NCBI GenBank assembly: GCA_023460575.1
Contig: JAEWPQ010000118.1
Span: 1-29,484 of the forward strand
DNA: 29,484 bases
Origin: Bacillota bacterium
GTDB taxonomy: Bacteria > Bacillota > Clostridia > Lachnospirales > Lachnospiraceae
Direction of reading: 5' to 3'
Shown here: piece after piece, positions 7,014 through 15,524 of the stretch
Numbering within the stretch: position 1 is the stretch's first letter
Layout: each line of letters begins with the position of its first letter
Notes under the pieces: model-generated
Seen by the model: the letters and a program-made list of their open reading frames with translations, nothing else
What the model was told of the DNA's origin: nothing
Databases searched by the model: none
Translations under genes and position numbers: made by a program

Positions 7014-8154
7014 GGAATTGTCCCAGCGAAATGTAACTCTTATCTACTATACCTTTGAGCAGTATTTCCACAAGTTTGACCAGATGGGTGGAGTGGATTT
7101 ACGGAAATATCCTGATGATTTTTATCATTATTACAATACGCTTGCTGCAGACGAGAAGCTTCAGTCCCAGTTTATGAATCTGCTTTATGTATTTTATACA
7201 TTTACGGAGAAGATTCTTCCCTTCATCATGAAAGAGGTAGAAAAAGAGAAGCCGGATCTTATTATATGCGATACCTTAGCCATCTGGAGCAAGATCGCTG
7301 CCAGGTACTTTCAGATTCCGTATGTGTATTTTGTAAGCAGCTTTATGGGAGATAAGATCATGATGAAAGAAACCCCTGCATTTACACTGAGTCTGGTAAA
7401 AAGCGCGGCGGTTTCCATTCCCTATATCATGAAATTTAACGCTATCATTAAACGGCTGGAAAAGCAGTATGGCAGGGTGGTTGACAAACCATGGAATATC
7501 ATGGAGCCGGAAGGAAAATTCACCATGGTGGTGACATCTAAGGATTTTCACCCCGGTGGCTATAAATATCCTTCGAATGTCAAATTTGTAGGACCTGCCT
7601 TTGTGGATAAAGAAACTCTCACCGAAAAAAAAGACACCATATTTATCAGCCTTGGGACCATCTGCTTCAGCCATACCTACTGGGATATCTGCATTGATGC
7701 TTGCAAAGACTTAGGATATCAGGTGGTAGTATCTTTTGGCGGCAACAAAAATAATAAAGTGAATGAAGACAATTTACCGGATTATGTAAAGATATACGAT
7801 AACCTCAGTCTGGAAGAATACCGCAACATACTAAAGCGTTCTGTATTGTTCATCTCCCACGGAGGTTTTAACAGCATCAGTGATTCTATTCTTTATGAAA
7901 CTCCACTTATTATATGCCCCGGGCATGCAGAACAGGCCAGTAATGGAAGAGTAGTGGAAGCGGATGGCTGCGGAAAGCTGTTTATGGCAAATACCGAAGA
8001 GTTCAGGAAAGATAACTTAAAGGAACTGATTCTTCAGGTAATAAAAGATGAGAATATGAAAAAGAATTTATCAAGATACCGCCAATCCTTTTTAGAATCC
8101 CCTGGTTTTAAAAGGGTGGTTGATGAGATGAACCAGGAATTTCAATTATTCTGA
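6946..8154 (+). CDS. MGT/GT1-family glycosyltransferase
   Basis: This 402-residue GT-B glycosyltransferase resembles the macrolide glycosyltransferase (MGT) branch of family GT1, which transfers activated sugars to small-molecule acceptors. The N terminus KKIMFISLPVSGHVNPQL is a typical MGT opening. The C-terminal sugar-nucleotide site includes SHGGFNSISDSILYETPLI (His305) followed by PGHAEQASNG. The start is TTG at 6946, chosen because the family opening begins there; an ATG at 6958 would truncate it. It overlaps rmlA by 68 nt, so it is probably translationally coupled. It likely attaches the dTDP-6-deoxyhexose or a hexosamine to the product; the acceptor is unknown. Confidence 0.88.
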   Translation: MKKIMFISLPVSGHVNPQLNLCKELSQRNVTLIYYTFEQYFHKFDQMGGVDLRKYPDDFYHYYNTLAADEKLQSQFMNLLYVFYTFTEKILPFIMKEVEKEKPDLIICDTLAIWSKIAARYFQIPYVYFVSSFMGDKIMMKETPAFTLSLVKSAAVSIPYIMKFNAIIKRLEKQYGRVVDKPWNIMEPEGKFTMVVTSKDFHPGGYKYPSNVKFVGPAFVDKETLTEKKDTIFISLGTICFSHTYWDICIDACKDLGYQVVVSFGGNKNNKVNEDNLPDYVKIYDNLSLEEYRNILKRSVLFISHGGFNSISDSILYETPLIICPGHAEQASNGRVVEADGCGKLFMANTEEFRKDNLKELILQVIKDENMKKNLSRYRQSFLESPGFKRVVDEMNQEFQLF

Positions 8155-8174
8155 TACGTACACAAGGGAGATGA

Positions 8175-9146
8175 ATGATGGCTTTTATCGTAAATACGGC
8201 ACAATACCTGCCGGCCAATGAAATATCCAACCATGACTTAACCCAGTTTCCGCCAAAATACCGGCAGCTCATTGAAGAAAAGGCAGGAATTAAGACAAGA
8301 AGGCACGTAACAGATGAATGCACTTCAGATATTGGAGCTTTGGCAGTGAAACAGCTCTTTCATAAGACCGGTATCGATCCTGCTAAGATTGATGTCCTTA
8401 TTTGTGCTACATCGTCTCCTGACCGGATACAGCCTGCGACTGCTACCAGGATCCAGGAGATCTGCGGATTGAAAAATGCATGTGCCTTTGACATTAATTC
8501 AGTCTGCAGCGGAGGAATCTACGGACTGAAAATCGCATCTTCTCTTATAAAAGATGGGGCAAAGAATGTGATTGTGGTGGCTTCAGAGGTATACAGTAAA
8601 TTATTAAATCCCAAAGATATTGCCACGTATCCCTATTTTGGAGACGGGGCGGCGGCCGTTCTTTTATCCGGTCATGGAACCTATGAGCTTATGGATATTC
8701 AGCTTTTTTCAGACGGAAGCGGCTGTGATGTAATCCAGGTTCCGGCAGGAGGAAGCATGCTTCCGGCATCAACAGTAAAAAAAGAACGGGATTATTATTT
8801 TTCCATGGAAGGACAAAGCGTGTACCGCTTTGCCTGTGAAAAAGGAAGTGAGTTGATTGAACTCCTGTCAAAAAGGAATGGGATGACGGCAGACAGGATC
8901 ATCACGCATCAGGCAAACTTAAATATTATCAAAGAAATCGCCAGGCGTACGGACATTTCCATTGAAAAATTTTTTATTAATGTGGGAAAATATGCGAATA
9001 CAGCCGGTGCTTCTGTTCTCATTGCCTTAAATGAATATCTTGAGTCGGAAGAAGCTCACAATGAGGATCATGTATTTCTTGCAGCCTTCGGAGGTGGTCT
9101 TTCCTGGGGTGGATGCTATCTAAAGAAAGAAAATGATAAAAAATAA
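8175..9146 (+). CDS. 3-oxoacyl-ACP synthase III (KAS III), catalytically intact
   Basis: KAS III enzymes start chains by condensing an acyl-CoA with malonyl-ACP. The triad is complete: Cys111 in NSVCSGG, His245 in THQANLN and Asn275 in KYANTAGAS, with a C-terminal GGGLSWGG turn. Length (323 residues) is normal. Two adjacent ATGs (8175, 8178) are possible; AAGGGAG upstream fits either. In this operon it is the likely initiating ketosynthase, and IorAB encoded 2 kb later could supply an arylacetyl-CoA starter. It contrasts with the second KAS III homologue at 16866, which lacks two triad residues. A role in housekeeping fatty-acid synthesis is less likely given the context. Confidence 0.93.
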   Translation: MMAFIVNTAQYLPANEISNHDLTQFPPKYRQLIEEKAGIKTRRHVTDECTSDIGALAVKQLFHKTGIDPAKIDVLICATSSPDRIQPATATRIQEICGLKNACAFDINSVCSGGIYGLKIASSLIKDGAKNVIVVASEVYSKLLNPKDIATYPYFGDGAAAVLLSGHGTYELMDIQLFSDGSGCDVIQVPAGGSMLPASTVKKERDYYFSMEGQSVYRFACEKGSELIELLSKRNGMTADRIITHQANLNIIKEIARRTDISIEKFFINVGKYANTAGASVLIALNEYLESEEAHNEDHVFLAAFGGGLSWGGCYLKKENDKK

Positions 9147-9172
9147 GCGGAATAGAAAAGGGGAATGGAACT

Positions 9173-9400
9173 ATGTTAGATATGATTATGACACTGGCCG
9201 CAGATGTTTTTGAGGATGACGATATCCTGCCCTCTACCAGGCTGGAAGAGACAAAGAGATTCGATTCCATGAATCTGGTTCAGTTCATTATTGAACTGTG
9301 CGGGCTGCTGGATATGGATATTGAAGATGAAGAAGTGGATAAAACCATGACATTTGCGGAGCTGGCAAAGAACCTGGAAGCAAAAAAAACACTTAAGTGA
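9173..9400 (+). CDS. Acyl carrier protein 1
   Basis: This 75-residue acidic helical protein has the ACP signature: FDSMNLVQFIIEL places the phosphopantetheine-bearing Ser32 at the start of helix II (DSM in place of the usual DSL). It is predicted to carry the growing acyl chain as a thioester. ATG at 9173 follows AAAAGGGGAAT. It lies between KAS III and a GNAT gene. The PPTase at 22774 is the probable activator. It differs clearly from ACP 2 at 14033, suggesting separate roles (for example starter versus extender carrier), which is inference. Confidence 0.88.
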   Translation: MLDMIMTLAADVFEDDDILPSTRLEETKRFDSMNLVQFIIELCGLLDMDIEDEEVDKTMTFAELAKNLEAKKTLK

Positions 9401-9424
9401 AACCAATGATGTGAGGTATGTGCC

Positions 9425-10354
9425 ATGGAAATCAGACTGCTTACGAAAGAGTGGGAGAAGCTTGCATTTGTGGAAGGCTGGGAACATGCATTTAACCGGT
9501 CCTTTGAAATGCGGGATTATAAATGGATCTTTCATCCCCGTAATATTGTCTATGGAGCCTTTGATCAGAAGGTTTTATGTGCAGGATACTGTATTCTGCG
9601 AAGTCAGGCCGTCTTTCATGGGCAGTTGGTAAAAAGCGGGCTGTGCAACAATGTGTTTGTTACACCAGAATATCAGGGCTGCCATTTGTTTACAAAGCTT
9701 GGGCGGTATGTGCTTTTAGAAGCCGGTGAGCAGGGAATAAAAATTTTAATTGGATTGCCAAATGAAAATTCTCTTCCGGGCCACCGGAGAGTAGGGTGGA
9801 CCACATTTCCCAGGAATTATTATCTGGAAAAAAAGATGGAAGAAGAGGTTTTAGGTGAAATGGAGGATGATAGCATTGTTCCAATCACTCCTCTTGATTT
9901 TCCGTTGTGGAAAGAGGGCTTTTCGGAATTCAGCTTTAAAATTTCTGCAGGAAGATCGTTTTCCATTTTAAAAGAGGCGGATTATTTTTCCTGGCGTTAT
10001 CTGGAACGTCCCTCGGGAGATTACAGGATATTTATCTATCAGGAAGAGGCAGGTGTGCGGGGATACGTGGTATATAAATACTACCAGCCGTTTCAACGGA
10101 TTCATATTCTTGATGTGGAAGCAGAAAATGAGACTATCTTTCTCAAATTATTAAAGGCAGCGGGGACTATAAAAACCCCGGTTTCCCTCATTAATGTGTT
10201 AAGCTCTACTATTTATGCGGATTATTTTAACCATGCCGGATTTAGTAAAAGTACAGAATACAGTAACCTTATAGCATACACTCCCCTTACAAAATCCCCG
10301 GTTAGTCTTGGAGATACCTGTAATCTGGTCATTGGAGATAATGAAGTTTTTTAG
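9425..10354 (+). CDS. GNAT-family N-acyltransferase
   Basis: This 309-residue protein contains a GNAT core: VFVTPEYQGCHLFTKLG (about 78-94) corresponds to the V-x-P-x-x-Q/R-G-x-G/A acyl-CoA pyrophosphate loop, followed by GIKILIGLPNENSLPGHRRVGW (about 107-128). A second region (about 150-300) could be a GNAT-like repeat or substrate domain. It would transfer an acyl group from CoA or ACP to an amine. The neighbouring ACP raises the possibility that it uses an ACP-bound chain, and the PIG-L deacetylase at the operon end could expose an amine. ATG at 9425, with TGAGG upstream. Confidence 0.7.
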   Translation: MEIRLLTKEWEKLAFVEGWEHAFNRSFEMRDYKWIFHPRNIVYGAFDQKVLCAGYCILRSQAVFHGQLVKSGLCNNVFVTPEYQGCHLFTKLGRYVLLEAGEQGIKILIGLPNENSLPGHRRVGWTTFPRNYYLEKKMEEEVLGEMEDDSIVPITPLDFPLWKEGFSEFSFKISAGRSFSILKEADYFSWRYLERPSGDYRIFIYQEEAGVRGYVVYKYYQPFQRIHILDVEAENETIFLKLLKAAGTIKTPVSLINVLSSTIYADYFNHAGFSKSTEYSNLIAYTPLTKSPVSLGDTCNLVIGDNEVF

Positions 10355-10379
10355 TACAACAGATAAAGGAGATGAAACG

Positions 10380-10799
10380 GTGGCATATGCAAATGCAAGC
10401 GTCGTGTTAGACGGAGAATTAGACCAGATCTTTGAATTTATATTAGATGGAAGGAACAATAAGAAATGGCGTCCTGGTGTAAAAACCGTAGAATATCCGT
10501 CAGAGGAGCCTATCGGACCTGGTGCTGTCTTTTTACAGGAGATGAACGGCCCTCCCACAAGAACGATAAAGGCAGATTATAAAATTATAGAATGTGACCG
10601 TTATAAAAAAATATCCTTTTTTATTTTAAACGGTCCCTATACACCGGTAGGCAGCTTTTCATTTGAAGTAACTGACAATCAGGTATCCGTGGAATTTTCA
10701 ATGGAAGAAGCAGGTGTGGTCAGCCCTGAACGGGAAAAACATTTTCAAAAGGTTGTAAACGACATTCATAATCTCCAGGAACATTTCGAAAGGAAATGA
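10380..10799 (+). CDS. SRPBCC/START-like protein 2
   Basis: This 139-residue protein has an SRPBCC-like pattern: starting strand AYANASVVLDG, helix with LDQIFEFILDGRNNKKW, a loop with GPGAVFLQEMNGPP, paired strands to about residue 110 and a C-terminal helix (about 118-139). Family members bind hydrophobic ligands or act as polyketide cyclases/aromatases; no catalytic residue is identifiable. GTG at 10380 is chosen because AAAGGAG (10365-10371) sits 8 nt upstream. Earlier in-frame ATGs (10308, 10341) overlap the previous gene. It is not an obvious duplicate of the SRPBCC protein at 5699. Confidence 0.65.
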   Translation: MAYANASVVLDGELDQIFEFILDGRNNKKWRPGVKTVEYPSEEPIGPGAVFLQEMNGPPTRTIKADYKIIECDRYKKISFFILNGPYTPVGSFSFEVTDNQVSVEFSMEEAGVVSPEREKHFQKVVNDIHNLQEHFERK

Positions 10800-10806
10800 T
10801 ATACGT

Positions 10807-12540
10807 ATGAAAAATATACTCTTAGGAAATGAAGCAGTTGCAAGAGGCGCTTATGAATATGGAGTAACGGTTGCATCAGCCTATCCGGGGACACCCAGCA
10901 CGGAAATTACAGAGAATATAAATAAATATGAAATCATTAATACAGAATGGTCTCCCAATGAGAAAGTAGCCTTAGAGGTGGGAATCGGGGCTTCCATCGC
11001 AGGAGCGAGAACCATTGTTTCCATGAAACATGTAGGCTTGAATGTAGCGGCTGATGCGCTTATGTCGGTATCCTATCCTGGAGTGAATGCGGGTCTGCTT
11101 CTTGCAGTAGCAGATGATCCCAGCCAGCACAGTTCTCAAAATGAGCAGGATACCAGATATTTTGGAATGGCGGCTAAGGTTCCCATTCTGGAACCCTCGG
11201 ACAGCCAGGAATGCAAGGATTTTGTGGGCTTCGGGCTGGAAATCAGTGAGACATTTGATACGCCGGTGATCCTTAGGCTGAATACGAGAATCTCCCATTC
11301 ACAAAGCATGGTAGAGCTGTCAGAAAAAATGCCCTTTCAGTTAAAGGAGTATGATAAAAATCCCAATAAGTACATCGTGGCTCCGGCAGTGGCAAAAAAG
11401 AGAAGAGTCATAGCAGAGGAACGGTTAAGAAAGCTGGAAGAATTTGCAGATACCACGGAGCTTAACACGGTGGAATATAAGAGCAGGGACATTGGAATCA
11501 TTACCAGCGGAATTGCGTATCAATATTCCAGAGAGGTGCTTCCGGAAGCTTCTTATTTAAAACTTGGCCTGTCTTATCCCCTTCCCAGGAAAAAGATTAC
11601 GGAATTTATCAGAAAGTGTAATACAGTCTATGTCATTGAAGAACTGGAACCTATTATAGAAGAGAAGATTAAGTCCTGGGGGCTTTCGGTTATTGGGAAA
11701 GAAGTGATTCCTGTTATAGGAGAGTTAAACCAGGAGATCATCCGGGCAGCAGTGCTTAAGGAGACCGTAGCCGGAGTGAGGGCAGAACTGTCAAAAAACA
11801 TTCCTGTAAGACCGCCGGTTCTTTGCCCGGGGTGCCATCACAGAGGGGTGTTCTATGTTTTAAATAAGCTGAAACTTCATGTCTCCGGGGATATCGGCTG
11901 TTATACCCTGGCAGCATTTGCACCTTTAAGTGCCATGGATACGTCCATCTGCATGGGTGCCAGCATTGGAATGGCTTTTGGGTTTGAGAAGGCCAGAGGA
12001 AAAGAATTCTCAAAGAAAACCGTTGCAGTGATCGGGGATTCCACCTTTGTTCATTCCGGCATTACGGGTCTGATTGATGTGGTATATAACCAGGGAAATA
12101 TTACGGTTATTATACTGGATAATTCAACTACAGCTATGACCGGACATCAGGACCACCCGGGGACCGGGTGTACCATTCGGGGTAAAAAAAGTCAGGCTGT
12201 TGATTTTGTGGCCCTTGCAAAAGCAATTGGGGTAAAGAGAATTCAAACCGTAGATGCCTATGATATCACGGAGCTGGAGCGGATCGTCACAGAAGAGACA
12301 CAGGCTGAAGAACCATCCGTGATCATTACCAAACGTCCCTGTATACTTCTTAAAAACACCTCTTTGATTCATGAACCTCTAAGCATCACCAATTGCAGAG
12401 GATGCAAAGCATGTATGGAGATCGGATGTCCCGCCATATCCTTTTCCCGCGGCAGGGCAGAGATAAAAAAAGAACTTTGTGCAGGCTGCGGGCTTTGCGC
12501 CAGAATCTGCAAATTTGATGCTATTAAAAAAGAGGCGTAA
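10807..12540 (+). CDS. iorA: Indolepyruvate:ferredoxin oxidoreductase, alpha subunit
   Basis: IorA is the TPP- and 4Fe-4S-containing subunit that, with IorB, converts arylpyruvates (indole-, phenyl- or hydroxyphenylpyruvate) plus CoA to arylacetyl-CoA, CO2 and reduced ferredoxin. The N-terminal pyrimidine-binding half starts GNEAVARGAYEYGV with AYPGTPSTEI. The TPP-binding part has CPGCHHRG, GDIGCYTL, GDSTFVHSG and DNSTTAMTGHQDHPG. The C terminus holds two clusters, CRGCKACMEIGCP and CAGCGLCARIC. Length (577 residues) is near normal. It sits 14 nt before iorB. Its presence in a ketosynthase operon suggests it feeds an arylacetyl-CoA starter and reduced ferredoxin to the pathway (inference). 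Confidence 0.95.
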   Translation: MKNILLGNEAVARGAYEYGVTVASAYPGTPSTEITENINKYEIINTEWSPNEKVALEVGIGASIAGARTIVSMKHVGLNVAADALMSVSYPGVNAGLLLAVADDPSQHSSQNEQDTRYFGMAAKVPILEPSDSQECKDFVGFGLEISETFDTPVILRLNTRISHSQSMVELSEKMPFQLKEYDKNPNKYIVAPAVAKKRRVIAEERLRKLEEFADTTELNTVEYKSRDIGIITSGIAYQYSREVLPEASYLKLGLSYPLPRKKITEFIRKCNTVYVIEELEPIIEEKIKSWGLSVIGKEVIPVIGELNQEIIRAAVLKETVAGVRAELSKNIPVRPPVLCPGCHHRGVFYVLNKLKLHVSGDIGCYTLAAFAPLSAMDTSICMGASIGMAFGFEKARGKEFSKKTVAVIGDSTFVHSGITGLIDVVYNQGNITVIILDNSTTAMTGHQDHPGTGCTIRGKKSQAVDFVALAKAIGVKRIQTVDAYDITELERIVTEETQAEEPSVIITKRPCILLKNTSLIHEPLSITNCRGCKACMEIGCPAISFSRGRAEIKKELCAGCGLCARICKFDAIKKEA

Positions 12541-12554
12541 GAGGGGGAAGTGAG

Positions 12555-13157
12555 ATGAATATTCTTATAGCAGCAGTTGGGGGGCAGGGAGCGGTGCTCG
12601 CCAGCAGAATTCTTGGGAAGATGGCCCAAAACAACGGGCTTGATGTGAAAGTTTCCGAAGTGCACGGCATGTCTCAAAGAGGTGGAAGTGTAGTAACCTA
12701 TGTGAGGTTTGGCGAAAAAATTTATTCTCCCATTATAGAGAGAGGAACAGCAGACATAATTCTTGCCTTTGAGATGCTTGAAGGGGCCAGGTATGTGGAA
12801 TGGCTAAAGCCGGGCGGAACCTTAATTACAAGCAGACAGCGGATTGATCCTATGCCGGTAATCACCGGCACAGCAGAGTATCCGGAGGATTTGGAGGAGC
12901 AGCTTCACGCTTTGCCAATTCATTATATGAGCATTGATGCCCTCACCTATGCCAAAGAAGCGGGAAATCAAAAGACCGTAAATGTGGTGCTGATCGGAGC
13001 ATTGGCAGCCACCACGGACATAGAGGCAGAAATATGGCGTACAGCCATAAAAGAAGCAGTACAGGAAAAACTGGTGGGTATCAATCTAAAAGCGTTTGAA
13101 CTAGGGTTTGAAAACAGCAGATTTATGAAATCTAATGGGGAGAATGATGAGATATAG
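12555..13157 (+). CDS. iorB: Indolepyruvate:ferredoxin oxidoreductase, beta subunit
   Basis: IorB is the gamma-type (2-oxoacid:acceptor oxidoreductase) partner of IorA. The 200-residue protein opens with AAVGGQGAVLASRILG, the conserved GGQG loop, and has SEVHGMSQRGGSVVTYVR (about 36-53), a family signature that contacts CoA/TPP. ATG at 12555 follows GAGGGGGAAG. Its 3' end overlaps the next gene by roughly 11-23 nt depending on that gene's start. Adjacency to iorA supports a functional complex. Confidence 0.95.
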   Translation: MNILIAAVGGQGAVLASRILGKMAQNNGLDVKVSEVHGMSQRGGSVVTYVRFGEKIYSPIIERGTADIILAFEMLEGARYVEWLKPGGTLITSRQRIDPMPVITGTAEYPEDLEEQLHALPIHYMSIDALTYAKEAGNQKTVNVVLIGALAATTDIEAEIWRTAIKEAVQEKLVGINLKAFELGFENSRFMKSNGENDEI

Positions 13158-14007
13158 AAAGGCAATCGGTTTATTAACCATTTTAATCGTTATACTGGCC
13201 GGAATTGCGGCTGTCTGCGGAATCTTTTTAACAGGAGGAAGCAGAGAGATCCCGCTGCGGTCCATCCACCACAATCTGGTGATGGCTTATGGGCAGGGGC
13301 TTTATAAGAATGATTCCGTATCTATGGCATTACAGGCAAGAGCCCAGGACTGGGTAACTCTGGTTCTTGGCGTTCCAGCGCTTTTGTGGTCGTTCCTTCT
13401 TGCGGGGAAAGGTTCTTTAAAAGGCAGATTTCTACTGCTTGGACTTTTGGGCTATCTTCTTTATACCTATACTACCTATTCTTTTGGAGCGATGTATAAC
13501 GGACTGTTTCTCATATATGTGGCATTGCTGTCGGCCTGTTTTTTCGCTTTTGTACTGACCTTTCTGTCTTTATGGGAAGTAGATATACAGTCTAAATTAG
13601 ACGAGGGATTTCCAGAAAAGATTATAGGGGTTATCCTCATTGTAACGGCTGTATTGGCGGGCATGATGTGGTTAAAACGGATTTGTGTTCCACTGATCAG
13701 ACAGGAAGTTCCCGGTGAACTGGAACATTACACCACACTGGTGATTCAGGCTCTGGATCTTGCCATTTTGCTTCCTGCAGGAATCCTGGCAGGCATCTTA
13801 CTTTTGAAAAAAAATAAGTTTGGCTATCTTTTGGCGCCGGTTATGGTTATCAAGCAGATGGTACTTGTCATTGTTATCATTGCCATGTTTATCAATCAGT
13901 CAATCAATGGAGTTACCATAGATAGTTCAGAGCTTGTTATTTTTCTGTTGATTGCAGTCATCTTAAGCAGGTGCCTGTACTTATTTTTAAAAAATATCAA
14001 AGAATAA
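13144..14007 (+). CDS. Integral membrane protein of unknown function (about 8 TM segments)
   Basis: I do not recognise this family. The protein (287 residues from 13144) is very hydrophobic. Numbered from the alternative ATG at 13135, likely membrane spans are near 9-32, 73-91, 98-116, 121-146, 163-180, 200-224, 230-253 and 266-285. A polar region with HHNLVMAYGQGLYKND (about 45-60) lies between spans 1 and 2 and may face outward. No ATP-binding, MFS or catalytic motif is seen. ATG at 13135, 13144 or 13147 are all in frame; GGGGAG at 13137-13142 favours the later two. As the only large membrane protein in the operon besides AgrB, it might export, flip or modify the product in the membrane, but that is guesswork from position. 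Confidence 0.8.
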   Translation: MMRYRKAIGLLTILIVILAGIAAVCGIFLTGGSREIPLRSIHHNLVMAYGQGLYKNDSVSMALQARAQDWVTLVLGVPALLWSFLLAGKGSLKGRFLLLGLLGYLLYTYTTYSFGAMYNGLFLIYVALLSACFFAFVLTFLSLWEVDIQSKLDEGFPEKIIGVILIVTAVLAGMMWLKRICVPLIRQEVPGELEHYTTLVIQALDLAILLPAGILAGILLLKKNKFGYLLAPVMVIKQMVLVIVIIAMFINQSINGVTIDSSELVIFLLIAVILSRCLYLFLKNIKE

Positions 14008-14032
14008 TCGAAAAGAACAAAGGAGAAATCAT

Positions 14033-14338
14033 ATGAAACAATTAAATGAAGAGACAAAGAAAGAAATCAAAGAGATGGTGTACTCATTTTTAGCAGATGA
14101 GTGTGAGGTCTCCATAACAGAACTTAAAGAAGACTTATCTGTAATTGACGATTTAGATGGAGATTCTCTGATGTTTGTTGAATTGATTGAGCAGTTAAAG
14201 AAGAAATACAGCTTAAACATACAGATGCAGAACATTGGAAAATATCTGCTGAAGAAACCGGCTAACACGATTAAAGAAGTGGTGGAGACTGCCTATCTGG
14301 TCTATGAAAAGGAAAATGCCATCGTAGAGGCTTTATAA
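14033..14338 (+). CDS. Acyl carrier protein 2
   Basis: This 101-residue acidic protein has the ACP motif DLDGDSLMFVELIEQL, with phosphopantetheine attachment at Ser45. It is longer than a standard ACP (75-80 residues), with extra residues at the C-terminal end. The ribosome-binding site AAAGGAG precedes ATG at 14033. Its stop is 2 nt before the crotonase gene at 14341, suggesting coupling, and the crotonase may act on substrates tethered to it. A discrete ACP beside crotonases recalls beta-branching cassettes of trans-AT polyketides, but the expected HMG-CoA synthase homologue is absent. Confidence 0.88.
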   Translation: MKQLNEETKKEIKEMVYSFLADECEVSITELKEDLSVIDDLDGDSLMFVELIEQLKKKYSLNIQMQNIGKYLLKKPANTIKEVVETAYLVYEKENAIVEAL

Positions 14339-14340
14339 TC

Positions 14341-15078
14341 ATGAACAGAGAGTCTGCTCCTATGGTGGAATATGATACTGCGGGAGAGAACATCGGAGTA
14401 TTAAGACTTCATAATGGAAGAGATAATGTGGTGGATCATGCTGTTTTTCTGGATCTTACAGAGTTTAAACAGTGGCTGAATCATAATCCTTTTAAGGGAT
14501 TGATTATCACAGGAAACGGAAGGAACTTCAGCAAAGGTGCCAATATAGAGCGGATCAGGGCGTATAAAGATTGTCCGGAGATTCTTCAAAAAGAACTGAA
14601 TGAGGGGAAGAAGATCTTATCCTACATAGAAGGTCTGCCGCTTATAACGGTTGCAGCTATTGAAGGAGCCTGTTTTGGAGCTGGACTTGAAATTGCTCTC
14701 AGCTGCAATTACCGGCTGGCAGCTGAACAGGCTTTGTTTTCCTTTCCGGAGATTACACTGGGTCTTTTGCCCGGATTTGGAGGAACCATAAGACTCCCAA
14801 ATCTAATCGGACAAAGAAATGCAAAAAAACTGATTTTATCAGGAGATATGATCACAGGTCAGGAGGCTCTGCGTCTGGGACTGGTGGATGAGACGACTGG
14901 AAAAAGAGAAGCACTCCCAAAAGCGGTGGACTTGATTGAGGGACTGGCGTACCGTTACACTGCCAGACAAAAGGAATGCTTCGATCAGATATGGGAACAG
15001 CCGGAGACCGATTGCTGGCCCATGTACGAGAAAGAAAGCAGATATTTTACGGAGCTCATAAAGACGATGGATATCTGA
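14341..15078 (+). CDS. Enoyl-CoA hydratase/crotonase-family enzyme 1
   Basis: This 245-residue crotonase-fold enzyme keeps both catalytic glutamates of enoyl-CoA hydratases: Glu117 in GAGLEIAL and Glu137 in SFPEITLG. The oxyanion-hole loops NGRNFSKGANIE (59-70) and GACFGAG (109-115) are also present. The chemistry is probably reversible hydration, used here as dehydration of a 3-hydroxyacyl thioester on ACP or CoA. Start ATG at 14341 lies 2 nt after ACP 2. Together with the 3-hydroxyacyl-CoA dehydrogenase homologue at 19399 it could replace the KR/DH pair of normal fatty-acid or polyketide synthesis (inference). Confidence 0.9.
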   Translation: MNRESAPMVEYDTAGENIGVLRLHNGRDNVVDHAVFLDLTEFKQWLNHNPFKGLIITGNGRNFSKGANIERIRAYKDCPEILQKELNEGKKILSYIEGLPLITVAAIEGACFGAGLEIALSCNYRLAAEQALFSFPEITLGLLPGFGGTIRLPNLIGQRNAKKLILSGDMITGQEALRLGLVDETTGKREALPKAVDLIEGLAYRYTARQKECFDQIWEQPETDCWPMYEKESRYFTELIKTMDI

Positions 15079-15097
15079 CTGGACAGGAGATGATATT

Positions 15098-15520
15098 ATT
15101 TTAACCAATCAGTGTTGGTTTGAAGTTCAGGGACATGAACTGGATTCTTTCAAACATGTAAATAATTCCGTTTATTTAAATTATTTAGAAACCGTGCGCT
15201 GGAATTTCTTTCGTGAATTTTCCATGATGGAGGATTTAGAGCGGGAGAAACTATATCCGGTTGTCATTGAGGTAAACGTCAGATATATGAAAGAACTGCG
15301 GCTGTTTGATCAGTTTGTCATAGACAGCCGCTACTGGATTGAAGACAACTATATCGTATCCGACCATAAAGCGGTGTGTAACGGTCGAAAAACCACCATG
15401 ATGAAAGCAAAGGTTAAGATGCTTCTGGTGTCCGAGGATCGCATTGTGTACGATATCCCGCCTCATATCAGAGAGCTGTTTTCAGCCGGAGAACCAATCA
15501 CAGCCCACAGGGGGGAATGA
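15098..15520 (+). CDS. Hotdog-fold acyl thioesterase (4HBT type) with a probable ATT start
   Basis: This is a YbgC/4HBT-like thioesterase expected to release an acyl chain from ACP or CoA. The hallmark ELDSFKHVNNSVYLNYLE (from residue 14) contains the catalytic Asp16 and the HVNN turn. This motif lies upstream of the first conventional start codon (GTG at 15194), which would remove the active site, so translation must begin earlier. The frame is open back to a TAA at 15059-15061 with no ATG, GTG or TTG. AGGAG (15085-15089) stands 8 nt before an ATT at 15098 (another ATT at 15095), which is my choice. The resulting 140 residues match the family length. The alternatives are a sequence error or natural start mutation. 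Confidence 0.8.
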   Translation: MLTNQCWFEVQGHELDSFKHVNNSVYLNYLETVRWNFFREFSMMEDLEREKLYPVVIEVNVRYMKELRLFDQFVIDSRYWIEDNYIVSDHKAVCNGRKTTMMKAKVKMLLVSEDRIVYDIPPHIRELFSAGEPITAHRGE

Positions 15521-15524
15521 CTTG

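Noticed and set aside
7276..7674. 132-codon open frame on the minus strand inside the glycosyltransferase gene
   Set aside because: It is fully antisense to a well-supported gene, has no ribosome-binding site or recognisable motif, and is best explained as a frame shadow. The same applies to the other antisense frames across the operon and in 26300-28750.
15194..15520. Shorter thioesterase starting at GTG 15194
   Set aside because: It would delete the catalytic Asp and HVNN motif, and no ribosome-binding site lies just upstream.
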